DNA of 64,000 nt from Climacium dendroides (GCA_950106755.1 OX467092.1:496001-560000), one strand, 5' to 3'. Numbered from the stretch's first letter, positions 46,456-59,758 are shown. Notes: generated by a model from the letters alone, not told the origin. Program-made: numbers and translations.

Positions 46456-49400
46456 CCTGTTTTAAGAATAATAAATACATCCAGCTACTTTAAACATCTC
46501 CACAAATCCTTCAAGTATTGAATTCCCAGTTGATCCTTGTATTACCCATTCATACATTTAATTTTGATAACTTTCTTTTCAATGTACCACCATCCTTCTT
46601 TTTAAAAATTTCAAGCTATATTTAATTAATTAAATTGTATTCTCCAAATTTATTTATTTATTAAAGTTATCAATAGAATTACAGTTATCAATCAAAACCT
46701 CAACTTGGTTCAACCATTCTAACAAACTAGATGGCACTTAAAGTGAGTACTCCAAAATATTTAAATTGAATAATATATGTTTCTACTTTATAAACTAACT
46801 CTTCAAATTTAACTATCCATAGAGTTCTTACAAAACACTTATAACAAAGTTTTGCTTTAAGCATAATAAAACTAATTCTTTTAAGAGAGATATATAATAA
46901 AATTGCTCAAGGCAATAAATATCTGAATTCTCTTAGAGAGAAAAAAAAAATTTTAAAATTAAAAAAAAAAAAAAAAAAATTTAAAATACAAATTTTCCAT
47001 TAATACATTTCAAAAAACATTTCCTTAAATCTACATACTTTGACAACTATATAATTTTACTTCAAATATTACCTACTTTTAAGCTAGACAAAAAGTTTTA
47101 ATTATAATTGAATTAAAAATAATTAAATTTAAAATTGCTTGAAAATATTAATTATTGCAATATTCATTCAATCTTACACTTAAGTGATAATACTCTATTC
47201 CTACGCTTATAGCGATTTAAAAAAAAAAAAAAAATTATTTATTTTATTTTTATTATTAATTTAAAAATTATTTAATTGATATTATTTTTTTAATAATTTT
47301 TTTTTAATAATGTATACTTAAAGTAATCCTTAAATATGCTTGAGCAATCATTAAATCTTTGCTTTGGTTAATCCAATAATTTGATAATCACTTAAGTGAA
47401 CTTCTAATAATATTCTCTGAAATTTTTTAATTTTATTTAATTTATTTAATTTTTTAATTTTTAATTTATTTTATTTTATTTATTTTATGATATTAATATT
47501 TAAATTCTCTTAAGAGTCTCTTTTAAATTATCTCTTTTAAGAGAAAACTTAAATTTGGCTATAATAACATAACACCAACTTGAAAATCTATATTACACCA
47601 TAATTGAAAAGTTTGACAACAATGTCCATACCCTTGAGGGAAAATGCTCACTTGATTTTCACTAAAAATATAATAATCACTCACTTCAGTGATGTTATAG
47701 AACTACACTCATAGCTTTAAGCTTGGAGAAATTCACTTAAGTGGAAAAGAAAAAATCGCTTATAGCATAAGACTTTAATTTATCAATTTGCTTAAAACAA
47801 TTGCTTATTATTTTATTTTATTTTGTTTTTAACACTTATAGCGTACACCACTTCATTATCTTTTGAGAAAAATATAATTGGTTTAACCAAATAATTCACA
47901 TAAAGTTTAAAACTTTTATGATCACATTGTCCATTCTATGGATTTTAAAAACACTTCTCTTAAAGAGATAACCATGTTGCTTTGAACAAAATAAATCAAA
48001 ACAAGCTTATGGAATCACCAAAGGTTTTAACCACTTCTCTTGAAGAGAAATCTAGCACAATCTTTTAAAAGATACACAATATCGCTTTAAGCGAAATAAC
48101 CCCAAACAACTGCATATACTCATCAAAAATTTAAAACACCTCTCTTAGAGAGAAATTCAATTCAATCTCTTCAGAGATAAACAATTACACATAAAATTAA
48201 ACACAAATTGAATTTTTTTATTTTTTTTATTTCCAACCATGGCTTCTTACCTTAGTGGTGAATCACTTTAAGAGGGAAGGAAGGCCCGACCTTGTCCCAT
48301 ACCCAGTCACATAGGCCTTCCTCTTCGGCTAAAGGGCTCACTACTTTCGCGTGGGAGGGCCTCAACCTTTTACCCTTTAGCTCCCGAGATGATTTATTGC
48401 ACAAAATTTGAATGAGGATCACCAAGGAGTTTTGTGCTAACTCCAAGATGTCGGATTAGATCACACTCTCATTCAAATTCCCACTTTTATAGCTCATTGT
48501 TTTTTTTTGTTTTTTTTTATTATATGATAAATTATATATATATAATAAAATAAGTTTATATATATATATTTATATATTAAGAGAATTTTGAAATATGTAA
48601 CATATCATCCAAAATTAATCAATAACATAGAAGTTTAAAATCAAATATTGCACAAAGTTTTAAATCGAATATTCCTTCATCCAAATAAATAAATAAATTT
48701 TATATGTTCACAACCTGTTGATCAGCCTGTGGCTGGAACCCAACAAAAACGCTAAGAAGTGAGTACAATTCCTCAGGGTCCTGCTGATCCCTTGGTCTGT
48801 TCAATTCTTCACACTGCTCAACCCGGAACTTTCACTCCACCAAGTATTTATTCACCAAGGATGAGTGTTTGATGACATTCGACCCACAACAAAGAATGCA
48901 GGAATAATGGAGACTGAAGAGGCTCTTTGGCTTTTCTCTATTGAAAGAGTCATGAACCATCTACATGTTGTATTGTACCTGAGCTTGAGTTTTTTTTTTC
49001 AGTCGAAGACTTCTGCGCCTCCTCCGGTTGCTGTTCCGGTTGATTTCTCCTCAGGCTCCCTCAGGCATCGCTCCGTTCCGATCAACTCCGCTCCGACAGG
49101 CGGCTCCGTTGATGTCGCTCCCACAGGCTCCGCTGCTGCTCCGACCAGTACAGACTTCCGCTCCCTCCGTTCAGACTTCTGCTCGATCAGGCTTCCGCTC
49201 CGTTCTCACTCAGTCACGATTCTCGGGCAATCGTCACCAATCGCCCTCCGGTCTCCTCCACCGAAACCGCAGGTCGCCTCCAACACCTCCCGACTCCTCC
49301 GCCAACTGCTTCGACGATCACTCACCACTCAATGCCTCCATGAAAAAAATAAAAAATAAAAAAACAGCCCCGAACTGCACACCGCCTCCACGACAGCAAC

Positions 49401-50066
49401 AACCACCGCACCAGACCAGCTTCACCAAGCTTCCACCCAAGTCGCCGCACCAATTAGCTTCCGATCAGATCGCTGCAGTCAGGCGCCGCTCCACCGCTCA
49501 GTCCGTTGCTGCAATTTCCGGCAGGTAACTTCAGCGACTGATAACTTATGAAATACTTGCCCGATTTAAGAAATTTTAGTGCCTATTTTGACTCATTTTG
49601 TCTCCTCTTTCGAATGGTATAAAGCACGCCCTCTAACTCCTAGACTGTCAAAAGTTATCGCGGTTTGAAGATCCCAGCAGCCATACTACCTCCGATTAGT
49701 CTTGCAAAACTCCCAACTGATCCCTTGCTCAACTTCTAATACCTCTCTCAAACTTCACACAGGATCACAAGCGTACTTGCAACAGCACCAACCTTCACAG
49801 ATCAGCCCTTGCACAACCTCAGATGTATCACAGAGTTGCCTCAACATGGCTTATATAATGCATAACTGGTTGGTTGTGGCAAGAAGATGGCAGTAACAAC
49901 TTTTGAAAACTCAAAGTCACTAGTTACACTCTTAGTTATTTTTAAAATTCTCACACTAACTTGTTTTATTTTTTTTATTTACTTTTTTTCTTTTTTTCTT
50001 TTTTTAAAGATTTATTTATTACAGAGATTTATTGTGTTGTATTTATTTAGCCTTTTTTTTTCTTTT

Positions 50067-50108
<42 letters not shown>

Positions 50109-50571
50109 CTCTGTTTATTTATTTATTTTTAATTTGTTTTTAATAATAATAATAATATATTATTTTTAATATTTTTATATATTTTTATATATTTTATATA
50201 TTTTATATATTTTTATATATTTTATATATTTTATATCTTTTAAAATTTTATTCCTAAGTATTATTTACGCTTCCAAATTTATCATGTTTTCAAAAATTAC
50301 ACAATAAAGCAAAGTCTCCCACACGCTTAAATTAAAACTTGTCCCTAAGTTTTATTAAATATAAATAATCTACAAAAGACAATAACCGTTGTTAGTAATA
50401 ATTGAATCATCCCAAAGTTGTAGGTTCCATTAGAAGGAAAATTAATCACTAGCCTAAAAATGAATTAATGAATTAATTAAATTTGAAAGGGCTAAGTTGA
50501 ACTTTTCTACCCTTGGTTATTTATTATCAGTCTAAATTATAATCATGTGATTAAGGTAAACAAATTTAAGA
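46456..50571. other. Long noncoding spacer of the retrotransposon, with a GC-richer island
   Basis: Mostly very AT-rich, with homopolymer runs (46945-46980, 47220-47300) and an ATT microsatellite at 50077-50106. Positions 46850-48180 repeat the TTAA-centred short palindromes of the LTRs. A GC-richer island at 48860-49540 has repeated CTCCG words and overlapping open frames that I do not recognise. It may be a captured or nested sequence, but no borders were found. Confidence 0.45.
50077..50106. repeat. ATT microsatellite
   Basis: About ten ATT units in the spacer between the pol and post-pol frames, followed by a TTTTATATAT-type simple region to about 50235. Confidence 0.9.
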
Positions 50572-53500
50572 TTATTGATAATAAAATTTAAGGCGATTTC
50601 CATTGTAACGGGTAAGATGTACTTTCCCTTCAAAATCTTCTAGTTCAAAAGAACCATTATCAAAACTCCTTAGAATTTTATAAGGACCAAACCAACGCAT
50701 TTGGAATTTGCCTGGGAACTTTTGAAAACGACTATCAAACAAAAGAACCAAATCATTGGTTTTTAGGATTTTAGGTTTTAATTTACTATCATAAAAACTC
50801 TTCCGTCGATTTTGAATGCTAGCCATATTTAAGTATGCTTGAGCACGGGTTTCATCTAATTTTTCTAGCATTGCATAACGTTCTTCTAAAGATTCTTTGT
50901 CACCAAGTTTATGATCAAGGGCTGTTCTCAAAGATTGCAGTTCTAATTCTATGGGTAAAATAGCCTCTTGGCCATAAACCAACTGAAAAGGGGTATGTTT
51001 TGTCGTTACTTTGTAGGCAGTCCTATAAGCCCATAAAGCGTCAAAAAGTCTTGCATCCCAGTCCGTATTTGACCCTTGCACAATTTTAGTAATAATTTTA
51101 CATAAAATCCCATTTGTTTTTTCAGTTTGTCCATTAGCCCTGGGATGGTAAGGTGTAGTCTTTCTATGTTTTATTAAATATTTGTTGGTTAAATTTTCAA
51201 TAGTAGAATTTATAAAATGGGTCCCTCGATTGCTTACCAATTCTCTTGGACACCCAAACCTAATAATTATATTCTCATATAGAAATTTCGCAACCGTTTG
51301 TGCATCATCTGTTCTTGTAGCTTAAGCTTCCGCCCATTTAGTCATATATTCAGTTGCTACAAGAATATATCTCTTCCTACCGTTTCTACTAGGGGGTTTT
51401 ATGGGTCCAACAAAGTCAATCCCCCATTTTTCGAATGGCGTTTGGGCCAAAATAGGGGTTAGGGGCATTGCCGAAGTGGCAGTAGGCTTCCCAATCCTTT
51501 GACAAGGATCGCATTTTTTAACGAATTTGGCGGCATCTTTAAACATAGATGGCCACCAGTATCCAGAGTGAAGGGCCTTTTTAGCAGTAACAAATCCTGC
51601 AAAATGTCCTCCACAACTGGATTCATGGCAACATTTTAACACATCTTCTATTTCACTTGGATTTATACATCTACGTAAAACACCATCATGGCCCAATTTG
51701 AATAATATTCCATCTAATAAGGTATAAGGTGTAGATCGTTGTATTAATCTCGCTTTTTGTTTATCAGTGAAATTAGAAGGAAACTCTCTTGTGGACAAAT
51801 AGTTTATAATTTCTGCATATTCTAGAGGAATGACATCTACTTGAAAAAGTTGGGCATCTGGATAATTATCATCAATAGGTTCAGTGCCAACTTGTTCATT
51901 AAGTCTAGAAAGGTGATCTGCATTTACATGTGATTTTCCAGGTCTAACATTAATGGTAAAATCAAATTCTTGTAATAAAAGTATCCATCTAGCAATTCGG
52001 CCACTTAATTGGGGTTTATTTACCATGTATTTTAAGGCATCATGGTCCACATGAAAAGTAAACTTATAACCCAACAAATAATGGCGGAATTTTTGAACAG
52101 AAAAAATCATTCCCAAAGCCTCACGTTCCGTCACAGAATAATTCCTCTCAGCAGAAGTAAGCTGCCTACTTGCATAGTAGATAGGGTGATCATGTTTTTT
52201 ATCATCTTTTTGACTAAGAACCGTGCCAATTGCAAAATTAGAAGCATCAACATAAACCTCAAAATCTTTATCCCAATTTGGACTAACTAAAATTGGACTA
52301 TTTATTAGCTTAAGTTTTAAGGCTTGGAATGCTTTAGTGCATTGCTCAGTCCAAACTAGAGGTTGTTCACTCTTTTTTAGCAAGTGTGTTAGAGGTAAGG
52401 CAATAGTGGCATATTTATGAATAAATCTTCGATAATAGCCAACATGGCCTAAAAATCCCTTAACTCCAGTGATAGTATTTGGGACCGGTAAATTTGCAAT
52501 GATTGCAACTTTATCAAGATCAGTAGCAATTTCTTGTTTGGATACTATGTGTCCCAATAATTTTCCAAAAGATACTGCAAACTGAGATTTAGCCGAGCTA
52601 ATAGAAATCCCAAACTTTTCACATTGTTCAAAACATTTGGCTAAATAGGTAGCATGATTAGACTTACTACTAAAAACACAGAAATCATCTAAGAAAATTT
52701 CCATAAATTTTCGTAAATATTCATGAAAAGCTATAGTCATTAATCTTTGAAAAGTAGCAGGCGCATTACAAAGACCAAAAGGCATTACTTGACATGCAAA
52801 AGTTCCCCAATCCGTAGTAAAGGTGGTCAACAATTGATATTTTAAGGCAATTTGAATCTGATTATACCCTGAAAATCCATCCATCATTGAATAACACTCA
52901 TACCCTGCCACTGTATCTAACATGGTATCTGTAAAGGGTAAGGGGAAATAGTCTTTACGAGTAGCGCTATTCAGTTTTCTATAGTCTTGACAAATACGTA
53001 ACTTGCCATTTTTCTTAGGAACAATGACAATTGAAGATACCCACTCACTATAAGGTACTGGATAAATAAATCCACATTCTAATAATTTATCAATTTCTTC
53101 TTTTACCAACAAAGAATATTTAGGGTTCATTCTGTATTGTCTATGACGTACAGGTTTAACATTATCTTCTAAAATAATTTTGTGCTCACAAATTTCTGGA
53201 GGAACTCCTTTAAGATCCTTATAAGTCCAAGCAAAAGCACTCTTATGTCTTTTAAAGAAATTTTTCCAGTATTTCCATTCAACCTTAGTCATTTTAGAAT
53301 AGACCCTTATGTTTTTTGGATCCCCTTCCGTTCCCAAATTCATTTCCTTACATATATCTTTTAAACTTCCTAAATTAAGAGGAATTTTGTCATTATCAAA
53401 AAACATTTGTTCTAATTCGTTTGTATCTGGATCTAAATGCGGTTCTAGCTCAGATTCTTTTACGGTTTCAACCATTCCAACCTCAGAAGTTTGCCAAGCT

Positions 53501-56500
53501 AGAATTGCATCATCAGAATCATCATAGGTTGTTAATGGGGTAAAATATTCTCCAGGTTCAACACACTGATAGGGAAAAGGACTTTCAGATATATTTTTAG
53601 AAGATTCTTCAAAAGAGGTATTATACTCATTATCAGAAGAATTTGCTGACGTAATACTCGATCCATCATCTTGGGTTTCCCCATGATAAATAATCGGGAA
53701 CATAGGTAGTGTTAGTTTTTGTTTTCCTTTTCCAATAGTTATTAGGCCCTTTCCCCAATCATCTTTTACATTGGCCATATGTAACCAAGGTCGGCCAAGT
53801 AAAATTGAATAGGAAGAAATGGCATTTGGAACTTTGAATATAATGTAATCAACTTTATATTCCAAGTTACCAATAAAAGTAGAAATCTGAGATAACATAC
53901 CTAAAGCTTTAACTCTACTTTGATCCGCCATTCGTAAAATTATGGGCGTAGGGGTCATTGTTGTTAATCCTAATTCATCCATAGTTTCTTTACTCATAAG
54001 GTTAACGCTAGATCCTCCATCAATTTGAGCTCCTGAGATTAGGGTGCCATCAATTCTTAATTCAATAGTTGGAGCACCCGGATCTAAGGAAACATCATGA
54101 ATTTCATTTTCCTTAACCCTCTTTTTTACTAAAGCATGGCTAAGTTCACTCCTACACTTAGGTGAAATAGCTAGAAGTTGCTTTAGTGATATTTGTGGTT
54201 GTATAGAGTCCAAATTCTCTAGAATATTATAAGATTTCATTCCTACTACCAATCTCATCAAACGTTTATTAATTCTTTTAAATTTAGGACTATTCTTACT
54301 AGATAATGAAATTGGGAGTCTTTTCATAGGTATTTTAATTGTAGATGGAATTAAAGGTGCAATGGGAATTTTTGACATTGGTACATTGTTTCCTAAACTT
54401 TTTGTGGTTTGTGGTGAAGGCACATGTGATAAAAAAGGTTGATTTTTCAAGGATGAAATTGGTGACAATGAATCTCCATCTAAATATTCATGTTCACTTC
54501 GATCATCCTCTGAATTAGTTTGAAAGTCTCCTTTTGAATTTAATTTATTTTTTAAGGTAGCACTACGAGTATTAACTACAAAGGTAGGTTGTTTAAGTTG
54601 GAGTCCCATTGTTTGAGTCTGTAAGGTTTTAGATATTTTATGAACTTCTTTTTCTTTAGATTCATCCTTAAATGTCACTTGTTTCCCTTGATTCCAATCT
54701 CTCTCAGAAGGTGGAAACTTAGGAAGATCCTCGCGACAATCATTAGCTATATGTCCTGGCTTTCTACATCTTCCACATAAAGGGACATAACCTTCTTGCT
54801 TTCTAGGATTAGGACAATCATTGGCGTAATGGCCTAATTCACCACATCTATAACATACCACATGTTTCCCTTTTTGTGGTGGGTTATATTGGTGTGTATT
54901 CGGATTATAAGGTGGTCCGTTCCAAATAGGTGGTGAATTATATTCATCATTCCATCTGGGACGATTATCATTTGGTTTATAAGGGGGGTTAGCTCTAGGT
55001 CTTGTGAATGGTCTTTTATTCATGTTAGCTTGATTTCCTCCTTTATTAATCCAAGGCCTATTATTAGGAGAACTTTCCACCTGTTGAACACTTTGTAGAT
55101 TCCAACATTTGGTAATGTTATGATTTCCACCACAATAAGAACACTTAAGGATTTGGTTTGGAGGAGATGGACATTCATTAGCCATATGTCCATAACCCTT
55201 ACAGGTTGAACACCATACATTAGAGCGGGTATTATTAGGTTTAAAGCATTTAGGTCTACCCCCCGCTAATTTTACCTCCATGTTTTGTAATTGTTGAGTA
55301 AGTTTTTCTATTCTATCCAAATTAGGGTCAACAATTGGTTTTTCATTGGATGCCTGTTCTACAATAGCTTTCGATGGGGCTGCAACCATAGGTTGAGGCT
55401 GGGGTCTCGTATAAGGTGGTGGATATAAAGATATATTTTGGTTCATAATTGGACGAATTCGCCCTTGTAATTGATTTGGTGTCACTCTAGGTTGAGGTTC
55501 TAAAGTTGGATAAATTGATTGGTCTGCATATGGCATATAGTCTTCATCAATCCTAGACTCTTCCCATATTTTTGCATGACGCAAGCCTTCTAGTAAAGTG
55601 TTAGGGCGTTTTTCTTTAGTATAAAGTTTTAATTCATAGGGGTACAAGCCCCCCACAAATAAACTTGTTAGAAAATCTTCAGGCATATTGTGATTAGTCC
55701 ATCTATTTAATAAATCTTCCATTCTGCCATAATAGGAATCTACACTCTCTTCTATTCCCATTTTTATATGTCTTAGTCTTTCTCGTAAACTTTCGTTAAA
55801 TCCAATCGGTCGAAATTGTGCAAGAAAGGCATTTTTTAAAGCATCCCAATTTACAAAAGTAGCTTGATTTTGTCTTTGATACCAAGCAAAAGCATTGGCT
55901 TGTAGGGTTGCGGGAAATGTGACCAAATAATCTTCTTGGGGAATTCTATTAGCTTGACAACATGCTATAAATCTAGATAAATGAAAATTAGGATCAGTTC
56001 CTATTTGGCCATAATAAATAGGCATAGGGGCAAGATTCAAAGGTCTTTGATTTGCCATTGAGTTATTTTGATTTTGGCTCGACGGAGGTAAAGGAGGAGT
56101 AGAAGGTGAATTATTCGAATTTGATGAGGAAGTAGAGTACTCTCTAGAGCTATCAGACTCTTGATTACCTCTAGGAAAATTTAAAGGATCAAAATCTTCT
56201 AAATCTCCTATAGAGTCAAAAACAAAAGATTTGCTTTTTTGTAAATTTGTAGGCACAAAATTTTGTTTAATAACTTGGACTCCCTCTCTAATAGTTTGTA
56301 TATTAGATTCTGCTTGACTAAACTCTTCGTTTAGAAGAAGTGTGGTATTTAAATCGTCATCACTTTGTTTAGAAGTATAAGTAGGAGTACTAAGGAGACG
56401 TTCTAGTTCTTGGGCAATTTTCTTATTTTCCTCTTCACTCTCTGTTCTGTCTCGTTGGTTTTGAATTTTAATTTCATCTCCCTCATTTTGAGTAAAATTA

Positions 56501-56685
56501 ATCTTTGGTGAAGAAGAAGGAGATATTGAAGGTGACGTTTGATGACCTTCTTCACGATGAGAATGAGAGTGTAATTTATCACATGATGGTAATCCCCTTC
56601 GACGATCCCAAACTTTGGCACGTTTATCCCTAGCGAGTTTTTGTAATTCTTTTTTAAGTTTAGATGGAGAAGGTACTCCCGACAT
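50572..56685 (-). pseudogene. Gag-pol polyprotein of the Athila/Tat-like element, integrase broken
   Basis: One frame from ATG 56685 to 50572, open for 1,787 codons to a TAA at 51320-51322, then open again in the same frame. Gag: [18 protein letters not shown]. Zinc knuckles: [28 protein letters not shown] and two more. Protease: [11 protein letters not shown]. Reverse transcriptase: [20 protein letters not shown] and FLDDF at the YxDD position. RNase [17 protein letters not shown]. Integrase: an HHCC finger ending CDPCQRIG, then WGIDFVGP for the first acidic residue. The stop falls inside the integrase core. Beyond it the second catalytic Asp is Asn (SNRGTHF, codon 51229-51231), while the Glu motif RANGQTEKTNG is kept. 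This copy cannot make active integrase. Confidence 0.92.
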
Positions 56686-56829
56686 TAATTTTCTCCATTC
56701 AATGGAAACAAAATCTCACCAAATATACATATATATGTATTTTCAGAATTAATTTAATTTAGTTTAATTTTAAACTTTTATTTATTTATTTTGAATTTAT
56801 TTTTTCTTTCTATTTTTTGTTTTTGTTTT

Positions 56830-56834
<5 letters not shown>

Positions 56835-56881
<47 letters not shown>
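56835..56881. repeat. TA microsatellite
   Basis: About 23 TA dinucleotides in a row, in the leader between the pre-gag frames and gag. Confidence 0.95.
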
Positions 56882-56885
<4 letters not shown>

Positions 56886-56894
56886 TTTTAAATT

Positions 56895-57389
56895 TTAAAG
56901 ACAAATTAATTTAAAATTTAGATGGGGAGATTTTCTTTTTGACTGTAAAAATTCAGGGATAAAAGGGGTGGATAAGAGATTAATTGGTCCATAAATCAAG
57001 ACATATGTTTTTCTCTCAATTTTGACTCCATTCCAACCCGCATAAATCCTTGGTACTTGGTTCTTAGTAATTGCTTTTAATTTTCTATATTGTAGAAATA
57101 GATAATGTAGTGAAGAATCTAAAAGTAGTTCTCCTTCTAAAACTTTTACTCTATTATTAAATTCTTCACTTCCATTCCAAAGTTTATTAAGAATAATACG
57201 TTTTATATCCAAAGGCAATACATCAATTTGATCACAAAGATCTTTATTTCTAGGATAATTTCCAATGATTCTAAATCCTTCACCCAAATATGCTCCCTTA
57301 TAAAGCCTATATAATGCCTTGAAAAGACATGGCCCAGAAAAGAAATCTTCTAAAATTTCTGGGACTTCCCAAGGAAAAGTATAATTCAT
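56895..57389 (-). CDS. Pre-gag small frame of the retrotransposon, unknown function
   Basis: 164 codons, ATG at 57389, starting MNYTFPWEVPEILEDFFSGP and with RIYAGWNGVKIERKTYVLIY near its end. Fully open and in sense with gag-pol. No known domain recognised. Its position between the primer site and gag resembles the ORF1 of Ogre/Tat elements, whose role is also unknown. Confidence 0.5.
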   Translation of the reverse strand: MNYTFPWEVPEILEDFFSGPCLFKALYRLYKGAYLGEGFRIIGNYPRNKDLCDQIDVLPLDIKRIILNKLWNGSEEFNNRVKVLEGELLLDSSLHYLFLQYRKLKAITKNQVPRIYAGWNGVKIERKTYVLIYGPINLLSTPFIPEFLQSKRKSPHLNFKLICL

Positions 57390-57459
57390 CTACACAAAAT
57401 TATTACGACTTTGCCAAGACCTCCCTTTACTATTTTCATATACTTCCACATTACCTAGT

Positions 57460-57843
57460 TTAATTTATTGTATGGAAATAAATAAGGGTGTCAATAACAA
57501 TTCGCAGTTGTTTTAATTCTGGAAGAGATGTAGGTCTAATTTGTAAAATTTCAAGAAGTCTAATAGTATTCAAAAATTCAGGTTCATACGGCAATGGTTT
57601 TATGGGTTTGCAATTTAAATTTTGTCTAGACCGGTTTAGAGTATCAAAGTCTTGTTTCTTTCTACAAGTTTTCTTAACATGACCATTAGCGCCACAAAAA
57701 TGACATTTAATATTTTCTCTATGAGTTTTATTTTTAATCTTTGTTTTAGTAATGTTTTTTGATTTATTTTCAAGGCTTTTCCTACATAAAAAATCTAATG
57801 TACTTTGAATCGGAAAATTACTCCTAGAACTACTATGATCCAT
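57460..57843 (-). CDS. Pre-gag CCHC zinc-knuckle protein of the retrotransposon
   Basis: 127 codons, ATG at 57843. It is Ser/Lys-rich, with a single knuckle CHFCGANGHVKKTC of the retroviral CX2CX4HX4C type near residue 48. It lies 150 bp inside the primer site and is in sense with gag-pol. Likely a nucleic-acid-binding accessory protein. A separate knuckle protein ahead of gag is unusual. Confidence 0.55.
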   Translation of the reverse strand: MDHSSSRSNFPIQSTLDFLCRKSLENKSKNITKTKIKNKTHRENIKCHFCGANGHVKKTCRKKQDFDTLNRSRQNLNCKPIKPLPYEPEFLNTIRLLEILQIRPTSLPELKQLRIVIDTLIYFHTIN

Positions 57844-57995
57844 TATTTCTTATATTTATCATAGAATTTGATTTGATTTGATTATGATCAAATTTGAAAT
57901 CCTTATTCACCACTAATCTTTTCATTAAATTCTTCTAGACTTAATTTCAAAAAGAAAGATTCTACCTACATTTTAGCTACCACTTAGCCGAGCTT

Positions 57996-58013
57996 TCCCC
58001 GGCAGCGACGCCA
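57996..58013 (-). promoter_or_regulatory. Primer-binding site, tRNA-Asp type
   Basis: Minus strand TGGCGTCGCTGCCGGGGA, three bases inside the 5' LTR. It matches the complement of the plant tRNA-Asp 3' end with two mismatches. tRNA-Asp is a usual primer of Athila elements. Confidence 0.75.
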
Positions 58014-58016
58014 AAA

Positions 58017-59753
58017 TGTAGTATAGTTTTTCTAAGACAAAACCAAGGCAATTCCAAAAAGGTTTGTTCAAGGGAAAGCTCAAATTAGCTTAGTGTTTTA
58101 ATTAGCTAATGTCACTTTGTAGGTAAATTATGTTGTTAATCTTAATGTATTAAGGTATTTGGTATATTTCATATTCTATTTAGGTATGGGAAAGGAGTTC
58201 TCTTTCTAATTTCCGTCCAATTATAAATATAAAATTCTAACCACTAAATCCGTCTCGGTCTTATCTTAAAATAAAATGTAAATTTAAAAGTGTGAATTAA
58301 GGGCACCTGCATCCACAAATCTCATACTTTGAATTCACAAAAAAATAATACAAATATATCCATTTGCAACCTGCATCACACAATACATATTTTGAACTTT
58401 GAAAATTCGGTTTAACCGAGAGTTCATTAATTGTTTTTCATAAATATGATTTCAACATGTAAGTCGCTTTGAGCGCTAATGACTCAATTACTTTAAGTAA
58501 ATAAAACACATACCCTTTTTAGGGATTAAAAACAACCAAGGACATCGCTTTAAGCGAATGCATTAACACCCAAATGCTTTAAGCAATTCTAAAATTTCCC
58601 TTAAGGGATATACAATATGCTTTGTTAAATTATTTAAAGAGCTTCAAATTCTTTCCTTTTCAAGTCTCCGGTCTTCATTCGATTTTGTTTTTTCCTATCT
58701 TTAGCTTTAAGCTTCCTCGATATACATCAACGAGTTATCTTGGATCTCCTTTTTTTCTCCAATTGCAATACTAACTCTAAATTATGCTTTCTAAATTTAC
58801 ACAACTAAATATAAATTCTAATAAATAAAATAAAATAAATTTAAATGCACATTCAAACATTCAATCTTATACACATGTCTTCAATTGGAATACCATTTAT
58901 TAATTATATGAATAATCATTCAATATTTAGAATGTACATCATTTGTTTGTAATTGTTCAATAACTTCTATTCACTAGAAATGTAAAATCATTTTCCAACT
59001 CAAAATAAATCTCAATCTTAAGTTTTGTTTTAAACATACATGTCCATTTAAAATACAAAAATATTCCAATACTTTAATGAAAATAATTACCGATCGATGG
59101 TAAATTATTAAATTTGAAAATAAAGTCCAATCTCTGAATCACTCAAATCCAAATCACTCCTTGGTTTATAAACAATTTCCAATCACTGGAATTATTAAGT
59201 CAATCACTAACTTAATATTTTATTTCTCTTCTACTTCAAATTTTGCTTTGAGCATTGACATAAAAATTCTCTTAAGAGATAAATTATAACTGATGAACAA
59301 AATCCACTCCACACATAATCCAATTCTCTTAAAGAGACTTTCCAAAATAAAAATGCTCAAGGCAATAATCCTCACGATTAAACTTCATGCTTTTAGCAAT
59401 AAATACCATCACTTAAGTGATTAATCCACACAAAAACGGAATAACATCTATGAATCTATAACACAATGCAAGAAAAATGTGACCTCACGTCACTAACACA
59501 AGAGAGAATTAAAAAGAGAGAGAAAAGAATGAGAGAAGAGAAACTATTTATCATGATCTTCCTTAAACACCCCTTCCAATCTCTTGATAAAAACCCGTCA
59601 AAGTCCATAACTGCTCAAGCCAAAAAGTCTTTTCACACTTTAACTTCAAATATCATCACATTGACACTTAATTACCCAAAACTTAAAACATATAATCCAT
59701 TTCACACTCAAAAAACAAAATTTAACTAAAAAAATAAAATTGTCTTAACTACA
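58017..59753 (-). repeat. 5' LTR of the Athila/Tat-like element
   Basis: 1,737 bp, same ends as the other LTR. It carries T, A and T (59467, 59521, 59612) where the 3' LTR has C, G and C. Two of the three differences are CpG to TpG. Confidence 0.95.
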
Positions 59754-59758
59754 GGGAC
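59754..59758. repeat. Target-site duplication, right copy
   Basis: GGGAC, identical to 42571-42575. Confidence 0.92.

Larger units (their letters stand above)
42576..59753 (-). mobile_element. 17.2-kb Athila/Tat-like Ty3/gypsy retrotransposon inserted in locus B
   Basis: Two 1,737-bp LTRs start TG and end CA and flank an internal region read on the minus strand. GGGAC is duplicated at 42571-42575 and 59754-59758. Order along the minus strand: 5' LTR 59753-58017, tRNA-Asp-type primer site, a CCHC-knuckle frame (57843-57460), a second small frame (57389-56895), gag-pol (56685-50572), a long AT-rich spacer, a 701-codon frame (46455-44350), a polypurine tract and the 3' LTR. Extra frames before gag and after pol, the primer type and the DGGSS protease point to the Tat/Athila branch. 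LTRs differ at only three sites (44026/59467, 44080/59521, 44171/59612), so insertion is recent. It lies in the methyltransferase-like exon of locus B. Confidence 0.92.

Noticed and set aside
48865..49528. Overlapping plus-strand open frames of about 165 codons
   Set aside because: Proline/serine-rich, low-complexity, not recognised, and without splice or start context. Treated as part of the GC-richer island.
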